Below, piece after piece: positions 42,221 to 50,143 of a stretch of DNA of 64,000 bases. Source of the DNA: CALBZG01 sp964486295. GTDB lineage: Bacteria > Bacillota > Clostridia > Peptostreptococcales > Anaerovoracaceae. Location of the stretch: contig CAZAMF010000005.1 of NCBI GenBank assembly GCA_964486295.1, positions 120,864 through 184,863 of the forward strand, read 5' to 3'. The notes beneath the pieces were generated by a model, which had not been told where the DNA came from, searched no databases, and was given only the letters and a program-made list of their open reading frames with translations. The translations under genes were made by a program, and so were the position numbers. Within the stretch, counting starts at the first letter, position 1. Each line of letters begins with the position of its first letter.

Positions 42221-42476
42221 ATGCGCTCTCCCCTTCTGCTATTTTATTTGTTTTTAATAAAACATCCTCGGCCCTTCCAAAAACCAATCAAGATATTGTA
42301 GCATACTTTTCGAACTGCTGCATCATTTCAATTTTCTAAGCAAAATTGTTTTAATCAGGCTTTTCAGTAAACAATATAGCGACGAAATCAGAAAATTGGC
42401 TATTTACAAGCGGCCGTTTAGCTTCCATAATATGATTAATCGTATGCGCAACCATAGTTTTTAAGGAGGCCTGGAT

Positions 42477-42941
42477 ATGTTCAGAGAAATGAGAAGAAGT
42501 GATAAAGCACTGACAAACGAGGAAATGCTGGATATCCTGAATACTGCTGAATATGGGATCTTATCGACCGTCGGCGCCGACGGATATCCATATGGTGTTC
42601 CGGTTAATTTCATTTGCCTTGATAACAAGATCTATTTTCATGCCGCTGTAACAGGACACAAACTGGATAATATAACTTTTAATGATAAAGTGTCTTTTAC
42701 AGTTGTAAAAGACGTAGAATTGATGCCGGATGATTTTAATACCAAGTATAAAAGCGTCATCGCCTTCGGTAAAGTAAAAGAACTCCCTTTGGATAAAAAG
42801 AACGAAATCTATGTTGCCATCCTAAAGAAATTTTCGAAAGATTTCATGGAAGCCGGAATGAAATATATTCAAGAAGCCGGAGAAAAAGCGAGAATTTATG
42901 AAATCGATATCGAACACATGACCGCAAAAGGCAAAAAATAG
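42477..42941 (+). CDS. Pyridoxamine-5'-phosphate-oxidase-like flavoprotein (NimA type)
   Basis: A 154-residue split-barrel FMN-binding protein. Marks: MRRSDKALTNEEMLDILN at the start, YGILSTVGADGYPYGVPVNF, IYFHAAVTGHKLDN and FTVVKD. NimA-like members reduce nitro compounds or bind FMN/F420/heme. ATG follows TTAAGGAGGCCTGG. Its stop precedes the ZTP-riboswitch promoter by 13 bases. In the 256-base gap upstream (42221-42476) I see only a possible 9-bp inverted repeat. Confidence 0.88.
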   Translation: MFREMRRSDKALTNEEMLDILNTAEYGILSTVGADGYPYGVPVNFICLDNKIYFHAAVTGHKLDNITFNDKVSFTVVKDVELMPDDFNTKYKSVIAFGKVKELPLDKKNEIYVAILKKFSKDFMEAGMKYIQEAGEKARIYEIDIEHMTAKGKK

Positions 42942-42954
42942 TTTGAATTTTTGT

Positions 42955-42983
42955 TTGACAGCGAAGGATGTCGTTGTTACAAT
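42955..42983 (+). promoter_or_regulatory. Promoter of the tandem-riboswitch transporter transcript
   Basis: TTGACA (42955-42960), a 17-base spacer and TACAAT (42978-42983), near consensus, about 27 bases upstream of the first aptamer. Confidence 0.85.
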
Positions 42984-43009
42984 CGTAATGTAAACGAAAA
43001 CAAAATCAG

Positions 43010-43079
43010 CAGTATGGAACTGACGGATCCGTGGAATTGACCACATGGACCATATTGTGTAAAGTCGACCGTCTGGGCA
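43010..43079 (+). ncRNA. ZTP (pfl) riboswitch aptamer 1
   Basis: P1 pairs AGTATGG (43011-43017) with CCATATT (43050-43056). The core ACTGACGG (43019-43026) precedes hairpin GTGG/CCAC (43031-43034, 43041-43044), and after a linker comes GACCGTCTGGGCA. GACGG (43022-43026) can pair with CCGTC (43069-43073), the ZTP pseudoknot. Core and spacing match known ZTP/ZMP aptamers such as that of Pectobacterium. ZTP accumulates when 10-formyl-THF is short. Confidence 0.92.
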
Positions 43080-43110
43080 AACTTTCTTTAGCCCGGACGG
43101 TTTTATTATT
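43069..43110 (+). terminator. Terminator of ZTP riboswitch 1
   Basis: CCGTCTGGGC (43069-43078) pairs with GCCCGGACGG (43091-43100), followed by TTTTATTATT. The 5' arm contains the pseudoknot strand CCGTC, so ligand-stabilised aptamer prevents termination. Confidence 0.92.
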
Positions 43111-43134
43111 TCCGGGAAAAGTAAAAGAAGAAAT

Positions 43135-43203
43135 CCTATGGGACTGACGGGACAGTGGAATCAACCACATGAACCATAGGTGTTGTCGCCGACCGTCTGG
43201 GCA
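43135..43203 (+). ncRNA. ZTP (pfl) riboswitch aptamer 2
   Basis: A second complete aptamer begins 25 bases after the first terminator. P1 CCTATGG (43135-43141) pairs with CCATAGG (43174-43180). Core ACTGACGG (43143-43150), hairpin GTGG/CCAC, and GCCGACCGTCTGGGCA follow. The pseudoknot GACGG/CCGTC is identical to copy 1 while P1 and linkers differ, so it is not a recent perfect duplication. Confidence 0.93.
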
Positions 43204-43236
43204 AAGAGAAATACTCTGCTCAGACGGTTTGTTTTT
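43193..43236 (+). terminator. Terminator of ZTP riboswitch 2
   Basis: CCGTCTGGGCA (43193-43203) pairs with TGCTCAGACGG (43217-43227) around an AGAG/CTCT inner stem, followed by TTTGTTTTT. It again uses the pseudoknot strand as its 5' arm. Confidence 0.92.
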
Positions 43237-43286
43237 GCAGAGCAGCCTCTCGCAGATATTTTCATCAGAAAAGGAGAGATGAACAT

Positions 43287-44522
43287 ATGAAAAATCGATG
43301 GTTGATCGCATTATCGGCAATAGGGATCCATATCTGCATCGGCAGCGTTTATGCCTGGAGCGTTTTAACAAAACCCATCATGAATGATATGGGCTTCAGC
43401 CTGAGGTCCACACAATGGACATTTTCACTGGCGATCCTTGCATTGGGCCTTTCCGCAGCATTTCTTGGCGACTTCGTTGAAAAAAAAGGTCCGAGAAAAT
43501 CAGGTCTTCTTGCTGCCTGTCTTTTCGGAACCGGGATGTTGGGAACGGCCGCGGCTTTGTATTTCCACAATTTGATTTTGATTTACCTGTTCTATGGAAT
43601 TATTGGTGGAATGGGTCTGGGAATAGGGTATATTACGCCGGTTTCAACATTAGTCAAGTGGTTTCCGGACAGGCGAGGTTTTGCAACAGGCCTTGCCATC
43701 ATGGGTTTTGGGTTTGCAAGTCTGGTAGCCGGACCTATCATGCAGCGTCTGATACAAGCCTCTGGCCTGATTCCAACTTTTATTATCATGGGGCTTGTTT
43801 ATTTCTGTATCATGGTTTGTTCGGCCATGTATCTTGCTCCGCCAGAAGTCCAAAAAGCTTCTGCTGAAGCCATTCGGTCCACACAAAATACTGTTTCGAT
43901 TGCCCAGATGACCGCCGGAGAAGCGCTAAAAACATGGCAATTTTATGCATTATGGTGCATTTTTTTCATCAATATCACCTGCGGCATCGGTCTCCTCAGT
44001 GTGGCTTCGCCGATGGCACAGGACGTTGCGGGTATGTCTCCTGCCGCAGCGGCTTCCATGGTGGGCATGATTGGTTTGCTGAATGGCTTGGGCCGGATCG
44101 CATGGGCATCTATTTCGGACTATATCGGTCGTGGGATTACTTATATCGCATTTTTCTCCATCGAGATCTTTGCTTTCTTTAAGTTGGCTCATGTCTCAGA
44201 CCCGATGGCCTTCCAGCTGCTGGTGTTCCTGATCATTACATGCTACGGAGGCGGTTTTGCAGCTATGCCTGCCTACCTGGGGGACTGCTTTGGCACAAAG
44301 GAGCTGAGTGCTATACACGGTAAGATCCTCACTGCCTGGGCGGCCGCGGGGATTGCCGGGCCTTTATTGGTTGCATGGATACGGGAGTCCACAAGTAGTT
44401 ATACTGACACATTAGTCATCTTTTCAGGCTGCTTTGTGCTTTCGCTTTGCGTTGCGATTTTTTTAAAACTAAAAATGAATGTGAAAAAAGAAGAAAGGAT
44501 CATCGGCATCGAGCTCCAGTAA
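43287..44522 (+). CDS. OFA-family (oxalate/formate antiporter-type) MFS transporter under tandem ZTP control
   Basis: A 411-residue major facilitator with twelve membrane segments. OFA marks: GIHICIGSVYAWSVLTKPI in the first helix, DFVEKKGPRKSG in the 2-3 loop, and VKWFPDRRGFATGLAIMGFG. OFA proteins carry oxalate, formate and other small organic acids; substrate cannot be read from sequence. ATG follows AAGGAGAG. Regulation by two ZTP sensors suggests it supplies a one-carbon precursor, formate being the simplest fit, which is inference. Convergent with the channel gene, 12 bases apart. Confidence 0.88.
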   Translation: MKNRWLIALSAIGIHICIGSVYAWSVLTKPIMNDMGFSLRSTQWTFSLAILALGLSAAFLGDFVEKKGPRKSGLLAACLFGTGMLGTAAALYFHNLILIYLFYGIIGGMGLGIGYITPVSTLVKWFPDRRGFATGLAIMGFGFASLVAGPIMQRLIQASGLIPTFIIMGLVYFCIMVCSAMYLAPPEVQKASAEAIRSTQNTVSIAQMTAGEALKTWQFYALWCIFFINITCGIGLLSVASPMAQDVAGMSPAAAASMVGMIGLLNGLGRIAWASISDYIGRGITYIAFFSIEIFAFFKLAHVSDPMAFQLLVFLIITCYGGGFAAMPAYLGDCFGTKELSAIHGKILTAWAAAGIAGPLLVAWIRESTSSYTDTLVIFSGCFVLSLCVAIFLKLKMNVKKEERIIGIELQ

Positions 44523-44534
44523 AATCCGGAGATC

Positions 44535-45353
44535 TCATTCATTCAATCGTTTCCCGCATTTGCTGCAATACATTGCATCCATGGAATGCCCCTCTGACAA
44601 ACAGTGGGGGCATTTTTTTGTCTCTGAGGTTCCTTTGGATACTTTTGCCAACTCATAGCTGAAAATCCCGGTCGGTACTGCCAATATGCCATAAGCGATG
44701 ATCATTAAAAAACTGGCAATAAATTTGCCCAGTGAAGTATGTGGCGTGATGTCCCCATAACCTACGGTTGTCACTGTGATAACCGCCCAATACATTGATT
44801 CGGGGATACTGGTAAATCCATATTCTTCCCCTTCAACAATGTACATTAATGCTCCGATGATCGTTATTACAAATAGGATCGTAAACATGAATATAGTAAT
44901 TTTAGGCCGGCTTGCCACCAGAGCCTTCTTCAAAATGCTTGACTCCTGAACATATCGAACCATCTTAAATATTCGGAACAGACGAAGCAGGCGCAAGATA
45001 CGTATGATCATCAAGTACTGAACGCTCGGGAACAAAAGGCTGATAAAAGTGGGCAAAATGGCCAGCAGATCGATCACCCCGAAAAAGCTTCTGATATATT
45101 TGATTTTTTTCTCAACGCATAGGATCCTCAGTATGTACTCGACAGCAAAGACAACGGTAAAAAACCATTCCAGTGCATGTAAAGTGGTGCCGTATGCCAG
45201 GTGAATACTTTTTACACTGTCTATCAATACAACCAAACTGCTGCACATGATAAAAAAAATCAATGCAATGTCAAAATATCTCCCTGCAGGCGTGTCGGAC
45301 TCAAAGATGATTTTATACAGTTTATCCCGCCAATCCATTGAATGTTGGTTCAT
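44535..45353 (-). CDS. Voltage-gated-type potassium channel (6TM) with C-terminal zinc ribbon
   Basis: A 272-residue Kv-like channel. S4 carries regularly spaced arginines in RILRLLRLFRIFKMVR, the pore has the selectivity filter TTVGYGD, and S6 is SFLMIIAYGILAVPTGIFSYEL. The tail CPHCLSEGHSMDAMYCSKCG is a short zinc ribbon, unusual in such channels. I prefer the ATG at 45353 (MNQHSMDW), nine bases after GGGAG; ATGs at 45362 and 45422 are in frame but lack a site. Sensible role: K+ flux or membrane-potential sensing. Confidence 0.9.
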   Translation of the reverse strand: MNQHSMDWRDKLYKIIFESDTPAGRYFDIALIFFIMCSSLVVLIDSVKSIHLAYGTTLHALEWFFTVVFAVEYILRILCVEKKIKYIRSFFGVIDLLAILPTFISLLFPSVQYLMIIRILRLLRLFRIFKMVRYVQESSILKKALVASRPKITIFMFTILFVITIIGALMYIVEGEEYGFTSIPESMYWAVITVTTVGYGDITPHTSLGKFIASFLMIIAYGILAVPTGIFSYELAKVSKGTSETKKCPHCLSEGHSMDAMYCSKCGKRLNE

Positions 45354-45479
45354 GAAGTTCATCTCCCGGGTTATTGTTTCTGTTGTGCCTAAAATATTTT
45401 GCGCTGGCGCCCTTATTTTCATTCTATAATTAATATTACCCGATTATTCGCTTTTTTCGACAGGTAATTGCTCATATAT

Positions 45480-46205
45480 TTAAATCACACAATTATATTG
45501 TTCCCGAATTTGGCTTGTAAGTTCACCGATGTTAAAATGCCTATCTTCAAACCTAACTACAGGCATGACCCCTAGCAGAGAATTTGTTATAAATATTTCG
45601 TCGAAATCTTTAATCTCATCCGGGAAGATCGTTTGTTGAATTACTTCATAGGTGCTGATCAGATGCATTCTTACTATGCCATTGACCAGCCCGCATTCCA
45701 GGCCAGGTGTATATAATTTTTTCTCTTTAACGAAAAAAATGTTGCTGGTGGCCCCTTCCGCTATCTCTCCTCTTGTGTTCAAGAATACCGGTTCATCAAA
45801 TCCTCTTGCTTTTGCTTTTCTCTTTTCTAATATGTTGTCCGCATAGTTTAAAGATTTAATCGATGTTAAAGGCGATGATTCATTCCTTCTAATATCACTT
45901 ACTATGATCGAAATCCCCTTTCTATACTCATCGTCCTGGTAAATATTATCTCTCAACAAAAAAAGTGTATTGCTCTCAGATGCTATGATTTTAAGCACTT
46001 TGTCTTCTACATTGTTTCTTAAAATATATTCAGATATATCAAAGTCTTTTATCGTTTCCCGGATCCCCAATATATTCAATGCCTTGTTTAGTCGTTCGAG
46101 ATGCTGGTTTAAAAATACAGCCCGGCCGTTTCTGATCAACATCGTTTCAAACGCTCCCAGCCCGTACATATATCCTTCATCTAAAATAATCGTTTTGGTT
46201 TCCAT
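45480..46205 (-). CDS. pabC: Aminodeoxychorismate lyase
   Basis: A 241-residue fold-type IV PLP enzyme that converts aminodeoxychorismate to p-aminobenzoate and pyruvate. Marks: GYMYGLGAFETMLIRNG near residue 11, the PLP lysine in KSLNYADNILEKRKA, and GEIAEGATSNIFFV. Length is slightly below the usual 260-290. ATG follows TTGGAGGGAG. Last gene of pabA-pabB-pabC, which gives the window a complete p-aminobenzoate branch of folate synthesis. Confidence 0.9.
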   Translation of the reverse strand: METKTIILDEGYMYGLGAFETMLIRNGRAVFLNQHLERLNKALNILGIRETIKDFDISEYILRNNVEDKVLKIIASESNTLFLLRDNIYQDDEYRKGISIIVSDIRRNESSPLTSIKSLNYADNILEKRKAKARGFDEPVFLNTRGEIAEGATSNIFFVKEKKLYTPGLECGLVNGIVRMHLISTYEVIQQTIFPDEIKDFDEIFITNSLLGVMPVVRFEDRHFNIGELTSQIREQYNCVI

Positions 46206-46239
46206 TTATAAACTCCCTCCAAAAACCCCATCCGGTGTT

Positions 46240-47601
46240 TTATCTATCCTGTGCGCCTGAAAGTGCCTCAAACAGCGCCTTGGCTTTCTGCAGCACTTCA
46301 TCATACTCCGGTTCCAATTCGGATTCACAAGTTATACCACCACCTGAGCCCACATAATAATGTCCGTCTTTATATACTGCTGTACGAATCATTATGTTCA
46401 AATCAAAGCTGCCGTCCAAAGAAATGTATCCCATCGAACCGGTATAGAACCCGCGGGCGTTTTGTTCAAGCTCATCAATGATCTCCATTGCCCTATGCTT
46501 GGGTGCTCCTGTAACGGAGCCTCCCGGAAAGCTTGCCTCTATCAGATCAACTACTGTTTTGTTTTCTTTTAAAATCCCTTCGATATCTGAAACGAGATGG
46601 TGCACCGTAGCGTATGACTCCACTTGATACAACTCATTTACGACAACACTATGCTCTCTGCAAACTTTATTTAAATCATTTCGTTCCAGATCTACGATCA
46701 TCAATAACTCACTTTTATCTTTACTTGAATTTATTAATTCCCTTTTTAGTCCCTCGTCTTCTTCCAGGGTTGCCCCTCTCTTTCTGGTTCCCTTTATCGG
46801 TCTGGTATGTACGACCCCCGCCTTCATCATCATAAATCTTTCAGGAGATGCGCTAATGACCTGAAAATCGCCATAATTCAAGTACCCGCCAAACGGGGAC
46901 GGATTTGTTTTTCGCAATTTCATAAAAAATTGATACGGAGTTATATTGCTCGTTATATCAAAAGTCTGTGTCATATTCGCTATATAAATATCACCTTCAA
47001 TGATGTACTCGATCATTCTTCGAACAGATTCCATATATTGATTTTTCTCCATACCTGGTTTGATTTCAGTTGTTCCATGATGATAAATTTCTTCCTCCGG
47101 TACGAAAGAAGTGATCTTCTCTTCAAGTCGTCTTATGGAAGTGTCCGGTGATTCCAGCTTTCCGTTTGCAGTTAAAAATATTCTTTTCTCTTTCGGATCC
47201 TCAATTATAAAATTGTCATAAAAATTCCATATGCATTCAGGCACATGATAAATCTTAGGATGCCTGGTGGATATTTTTTCTAAACTTCTCCCGTAATCAT
47301 ATGAAAAATAGCCGATGCCTCCTTTTACTAAAGGGAGCACGGATGGATTTTCCTCCCATTCTTCTAAAAGGTACCCTCTGATAAACTCCTTAAAATCCAG
47401 GTTGCTTTCAACCTGATTGATAAAAAGTTTTCCGTCCTCCAGCATGATGGTGAGATATTCATTGATGCCTATTATTGAATAGGCGCCCCATTCGCTTTCA
47501 AGTGAAGAGTCCAGAAAAACAGCATTTTTCTTGTTGCTGAACAGTTTGAATATTTCGCTGATCGGTTTGTATTCTGCCAGTTCTTTAATTGCTGTACTCA
47601 T
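46240..47601 (-). CDS. pabB: Aminodeoxychorismate synthase component I
   Basis: A 453-residue chorismate-using enzyme. Marks: FGGYLNYGDFQVISASPERF, RPIKGTRKRGATLEED, the DLERNDLNKVC metal/substrate segment, FPGGSVTGAPKHRAMEII and YTGSMGYISLDG. These resemble both PabB and TrpE; the pabC neighbour and the PIKGT lysine motif favour PabB. Start at the ATG at 47601, four bases after the pabA stop; a GTG at 47622 inside pabA is an alternative. Confidence 0.92.
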   Translation of the reverse strand: MSTAIKELAEYKPISEIFKLFSNKKNAVFLDSSLESEWGAYSIIGINEYLTIMLEDGKLFINQVESNLDFKEFIRGYLLEEWEENPSVLPLVKGGIGYFSYDYGRSLEKISTRHPKIYHVPECIWNFYDNFIIEDPKEKRIFLTANGKLESPDTSIRRLEEKITSFVPEEEIYHHGTTEIKPGMEKNQYMESVRRMIEYIIEGDIYIANMTQTFDITSNITPYQFFMKLRKTNPSPFGGYLNYGDFQVISASPERFMMMKAGVVHTRPIKGTRKRGATLEEDEGLKRELINSSKDKSELLMIVDLERNDLNKVCREHSVVVNELYQVESYATVHHLVSDIEGILKENKTVVDLIEASFPGGSVTGAPKHRAMEIIDELEQNARGFYTGSMGYISLDGSFDLNIMIRTAVYKDGHYYVGSGGGITCESELEPEYDEVLQKAKALFEALSGAQDR

Positions 47602-47605
47602 CTTC

Positions 47606-48187
47606 TCACTTCCATTCCTCACATATTTTTATGTAGTTCATTAGCAGTTCATGTCCGTATTCCGTAAGTACCGCCTCGGGATGAAACTGAACTCCATAAA
47701 CCGCTTTTTCTGCATTGCTTACTGACATGACAACTCCGTCTTCAGATAATGCATCAACGGCCAAATCCGGCGGAATGGTATTGCTGTCAATGATCAGCGA
47801 ATGATATCTCGTAACTTGATATTGTTCCGGAAGGTTCCGGAACAGGTTTTGTCCATTGTTCACCATGCCTGTAACTTTTCCATGCATAGGTTTCGACCCT
47901 TTTTCGATGCTGGCTCCAAATTCATATCCTATGACTTGGTGCCCTAAACAGACTCCAAGAATCGGTATTTTGCCTTTGAATCTTCTGACTATCTCAAGCG
48001 CAATTCCGCTATCCTCAGGACCTTTGGGGCCGGGTGATACGATGATACCTTTGAGCCCCTTGATTTTCTCTATATCCCGTACACTTGCTTCATCATTCAT
48101 GACGACCTTAACGGTTTGTCCCAACTCCACGAAATAGGAGACCAGATTATAAACAAACGAGTCATAATTATTGATCATTAAGTACAT
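47606..48187 (-). CDS. pabA: Aminodeoxychorismate synthase glutamine amidotransferase component
   Basis: A 193-residue class I amidotransferase that feeds ammonia to PabB. Catalytic Cys in GVCLGHQVIGYEFG (about residue 79) and His/Glu in GVQFHPEAVLTEYG. It could in principle also serve anthranilate synthase, but no trp gene is near. ATG follows AAAGGAAGGGGG. A long terminator-like hairpin sits only 28 bases upstream of the start. Confidence 0.92.
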   Translation of the reverse strand: MYLMINNYDSFVYNLVSYFVELGQTVKVVMNDEASVRDIEKIKGLKGIIVSPGPKGPEDSGIALEIVRRFKGKIPILGVCLGHQVIGYEFGASIEKGSKPMHGKVTGMVNNGQNLFRNLPEQYQVTRYHSLIIDSNTIPPDLAVDALSEDGVVMSVSNAEKAVYGVQFHPEAVLTEYGHELLMNYIKICEEWK

Positions 48188-48214
48188 TTTTTTACCCCCT
48201 TCCTTTAAGTAAAT

Positions 48215-48268
48215 AAAAAACTACCAGGCCAAAAACCAGAGGTTCATCCCCTGTCTTTGTCCGGTAGT
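48215..48268 (-). promoter_or_regulatory. Structured leader / attenuator-like hairpin before pabA
   Basis: On the minus strand ACTACC (48268-48263) pairs with GGTAGT (48225-48220). Inner helices CAAAGAC/GTTTTTG and AGGGG/CCTCT enclose loop ATGAA, and six T residues follow. It is a long hairpin with an intrinsic-terminator end. Only 27 bases separate the T-run from pabA, too few for another promoter, so pabABC transcripts must pass through it. Confidence 0.7.
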
Positions 48269-48363
48269 CTTCTTTTCATTTAAGTTTAAAATATTATCGC
48301 ATTTCGATTGAAAAGGCACACCCTTACGTAAATACTATCATTGAAATGGCATTTTTTCAAGTA

Positions 48364-49944
48364 TTAACATTCGTCTCTGTCTTCTCCAGCGCAAATCACA
48401 CAATTTCGTCCTTTTTCTTTCGCCAGATAAACTGCATCGTCAGCCCTTTTATACCAGCTTTCGAAGGTTTCATGATTTGCTCTTTCCGCAACGCCAAAAC
48501 TCGCCGTCACGTTTCCTGCCACTTTATGTAAATTCTTATTCAGTATATTGCGTATCCGTTCGGCTGATATTTTCGCACCCTGCAGATCTGTCTCAGGCAT
48601 CAACACTGCGAATTCTTCTCCGCCCAGCCTGGCCAGGGTATCAATTTCCCTGACGGCATCTTTTGTGAGTTCAGCCACGTGTTGTAAAACATCATCCCCC
48701 ACAGGGTGCCCCCATTTGTCATTAATGGCTTTAAAATGATCCAGGTCGAAGATAACCATAGATAAAGGTTTTTTGTACCGATCCGCGCGGCAAATCTCCT
48801 CGGATATTTTTTGTTCGAGATATCTTCTGCTCTTCGCACATGTCAATTGATCAGTATTTGCTCTTTCGGTCAGTATCATTTCAGCTTCTCTTCGCTTTTC
48901 AACCTCATGCATCGTAAACAGAAGCAGCATGCAGATAATTATGACCGGCAACGTGCGCAGCAAAGCATTTAGCAGCATCGCATAAATCGATTCCAGCATG
49001 ATCAATTTCCATGGGGCATTAGCAAATGCAGATGTATATATATAATAATTCCCAACGATTTCAATCCCATGGCCATTTGCTGTTTTTATTCCTGCCGTAT
49101 CGAACTCAGCGTTTTTGACCAATTCTCTTAATGTATATACTTTGCCGTTAAAATCAACCTTTTTTGTTGTCGCGATGATGGAGTCGGTATTGTCCAACAA
49201 GTAACTTTCATATGGACACTCCAGCAGCGCACTCAACTTGCTATTCGTCAGATCAGCAGATACGACTCCCATAAAAGTATCCCCATTATAAATAGGGCTC
49301 GACAACGTGACCATCAGGCCTTTACCGGCTTGATCCAGATAGACCGGAGTCCATACGGCATCTCGGTTTAAATTATTTTCGGGAATTGCTACTGAATAAA
49401 ATGGGATTTTTTTCAGTGATTCGCTGTAGGAGAATTCTTCTGACGAAATCCATGGATACATACTCACAAAGTTATTTTCGCCGGTATAATAAATCCATGC
49501 GATGTCCGGAAACCTATCGTAGAATTTATAGCAGAAGTCATAATAATCCAGTGCGAGGCAGATATTCTGAAGTTCAGGGCCGCCTTCCGGTATTTTCCCC
49601 AGGCCTGTTATATTCCCAATCGTTTTTTCAGAAACGGCAGCTCTGGCAGAATCCAGGCTATAGCTTTTTCCATCAGACTTGTATTCAAGAAATTGATAGA
49701 GATCCGATTTGCCCGGATCTAAACCTGAGCCATCTTTGAAATAATTATTTCCGAAGATCGTAAGTGCATCAATAAAGTTTACGGAGGTTTGAATATCCTT
49801 ATCTATATCCGACTTCCTCGCTTCTGCCGTGTTTTCAAAATCGTTTATAAGGCTATTATAATTGTAAATATAAACAACACTGAACAAGATGAATATGATC
49901 AGCATTTTGATCGTTCTTGTCTTGGCTTTCATTTTTTCTTTCAT
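48364..49944 (-). CDS. Diguanylate cyclase with extracytoplasmic Cache-type sensor
   Basis: A 526-residue membrane protein. A membrane segment at about residues 12-30 and another near 320-340 flank an extracytoplasmic region with dCache-like features (YYTGENNFVSMYPW, SSPIYNGDTFMGVVSADLT). The C-terminal GGDEF domain has LDHFKAINDKWGHPVGD, active GGEEF in RLGGEEFAVLMPE and an I-site REID five residues before it. I start at the ATG at 49944 after GAAGGGATTGATC. It should make c-di-GMP in response to an external ligand. Confidence 0.92.
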   Translation of the reverse strand: MKEKMKAKTRTIKMLIIFILFSVVYIYNYNSLINDFENTAEARKSDIDKDIQTSVNFIDALTIFGNNYFKDGSGLDPGKSDLYQFLEYKSDGKSYSLDSARAAVSEKTIGNITGLGKIPEGGPELQNICLALDYYDFCYKFYDRFPDIAWIYYTGENNFVSMYPWISSEEFSYSESLKKIPFYSVAIPENNLNRDAVWTPVYLDQAGKGLMVTLSSPIYNGDTFMGVVSADLTNSKLSALLECPYESYLLDNTDSIIATTKKVDFNGKVYTLRELVKNAEFDTAGIKTANGHGIEIVGNYYIYTSAFANAPWKLIMLESIYAMLLNALLRTLPVIIICMLLLFTMHEVEKRREAEMILTERANTDQLTCAKSRRYLEQKISEEICRADRYKKPLSMVIFDLDHFKAINDKWGHPVGDDVLQHVAELTKDAVREIDTLARLGGEEFAVLMPETDLQGAKISAERIRNILNKNLHKVAGNVTASFGVAERANHETFESWYKRADDAVYLAKEKGRNCVICAGEDRDEC

Positions 49945-49960
49945 GATCAATCCCTTCGCG

Positions 49961-49980
49961 CCGATTATAGAGATAATCGG
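49961..49980 (-). repeat. Hairpin in the leader of the Cache-GGDEF gene
   Basis: CCGATTAT and ATAATCGG form a perfect 8-bp stem with loop CTCT just upstream of the ribosome site. It may affect translation or stability. Confidence 0.5.
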
Positions 49981-50048
49981 ACAGTTAAGAGGTAACATAA
50001 GGATCTTCAGCCGGCATGCTCGATAAATAAAATAACATAGCCGTAAAT

Positions 50049-50077
50049 ACAATACATTGCATAACATATTTTGTCAA
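50049..50077 (-). promoter_or_regulatory. Promoter of the Cache-GGDEF diguanylate cyclase gene
   Basis: On the minus strand TTGACA (50077-50072), a 17-base spacer and TATTGT (50054-50049), leaving a leader of about 100 bases before the ATG. Confidence 0.7.
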
Positions 50078-50112
50078 TTCATTTTGTTGCTGCTGTCACC
50101 GGGGAGATCATA

Positions 50113-50143
50113 ATAAAACCTGCCGGGCTTATGCTCCGGCAGG
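50113..50143 (-). terminator. Terminator overlapping the end of the ketopantoate-reductase-like gene
   Basis: CCTGCCGG (50143-50136) pairs with CCGGCAGG (50126-50119), then TTTTATTA on the minus strand. The stem includes the stop codon region. Confidence 0.85.

Noticed and set aside
42329..42398. CAATTTTCT/AGAAAATTG inverted repeat upstream of the NimA-like gene as a regulatory RNA
   Set aside because: The arms are 52 bases apart and AT-rich; chance pairing is likely and no known aptamer core lies between.
46240..48187. Anthranilate synthase (trpE/trpG)
   Set aside because: The chorismate enzyme has the PIKGT motif and is followed by pabC; no other trp gene is present.
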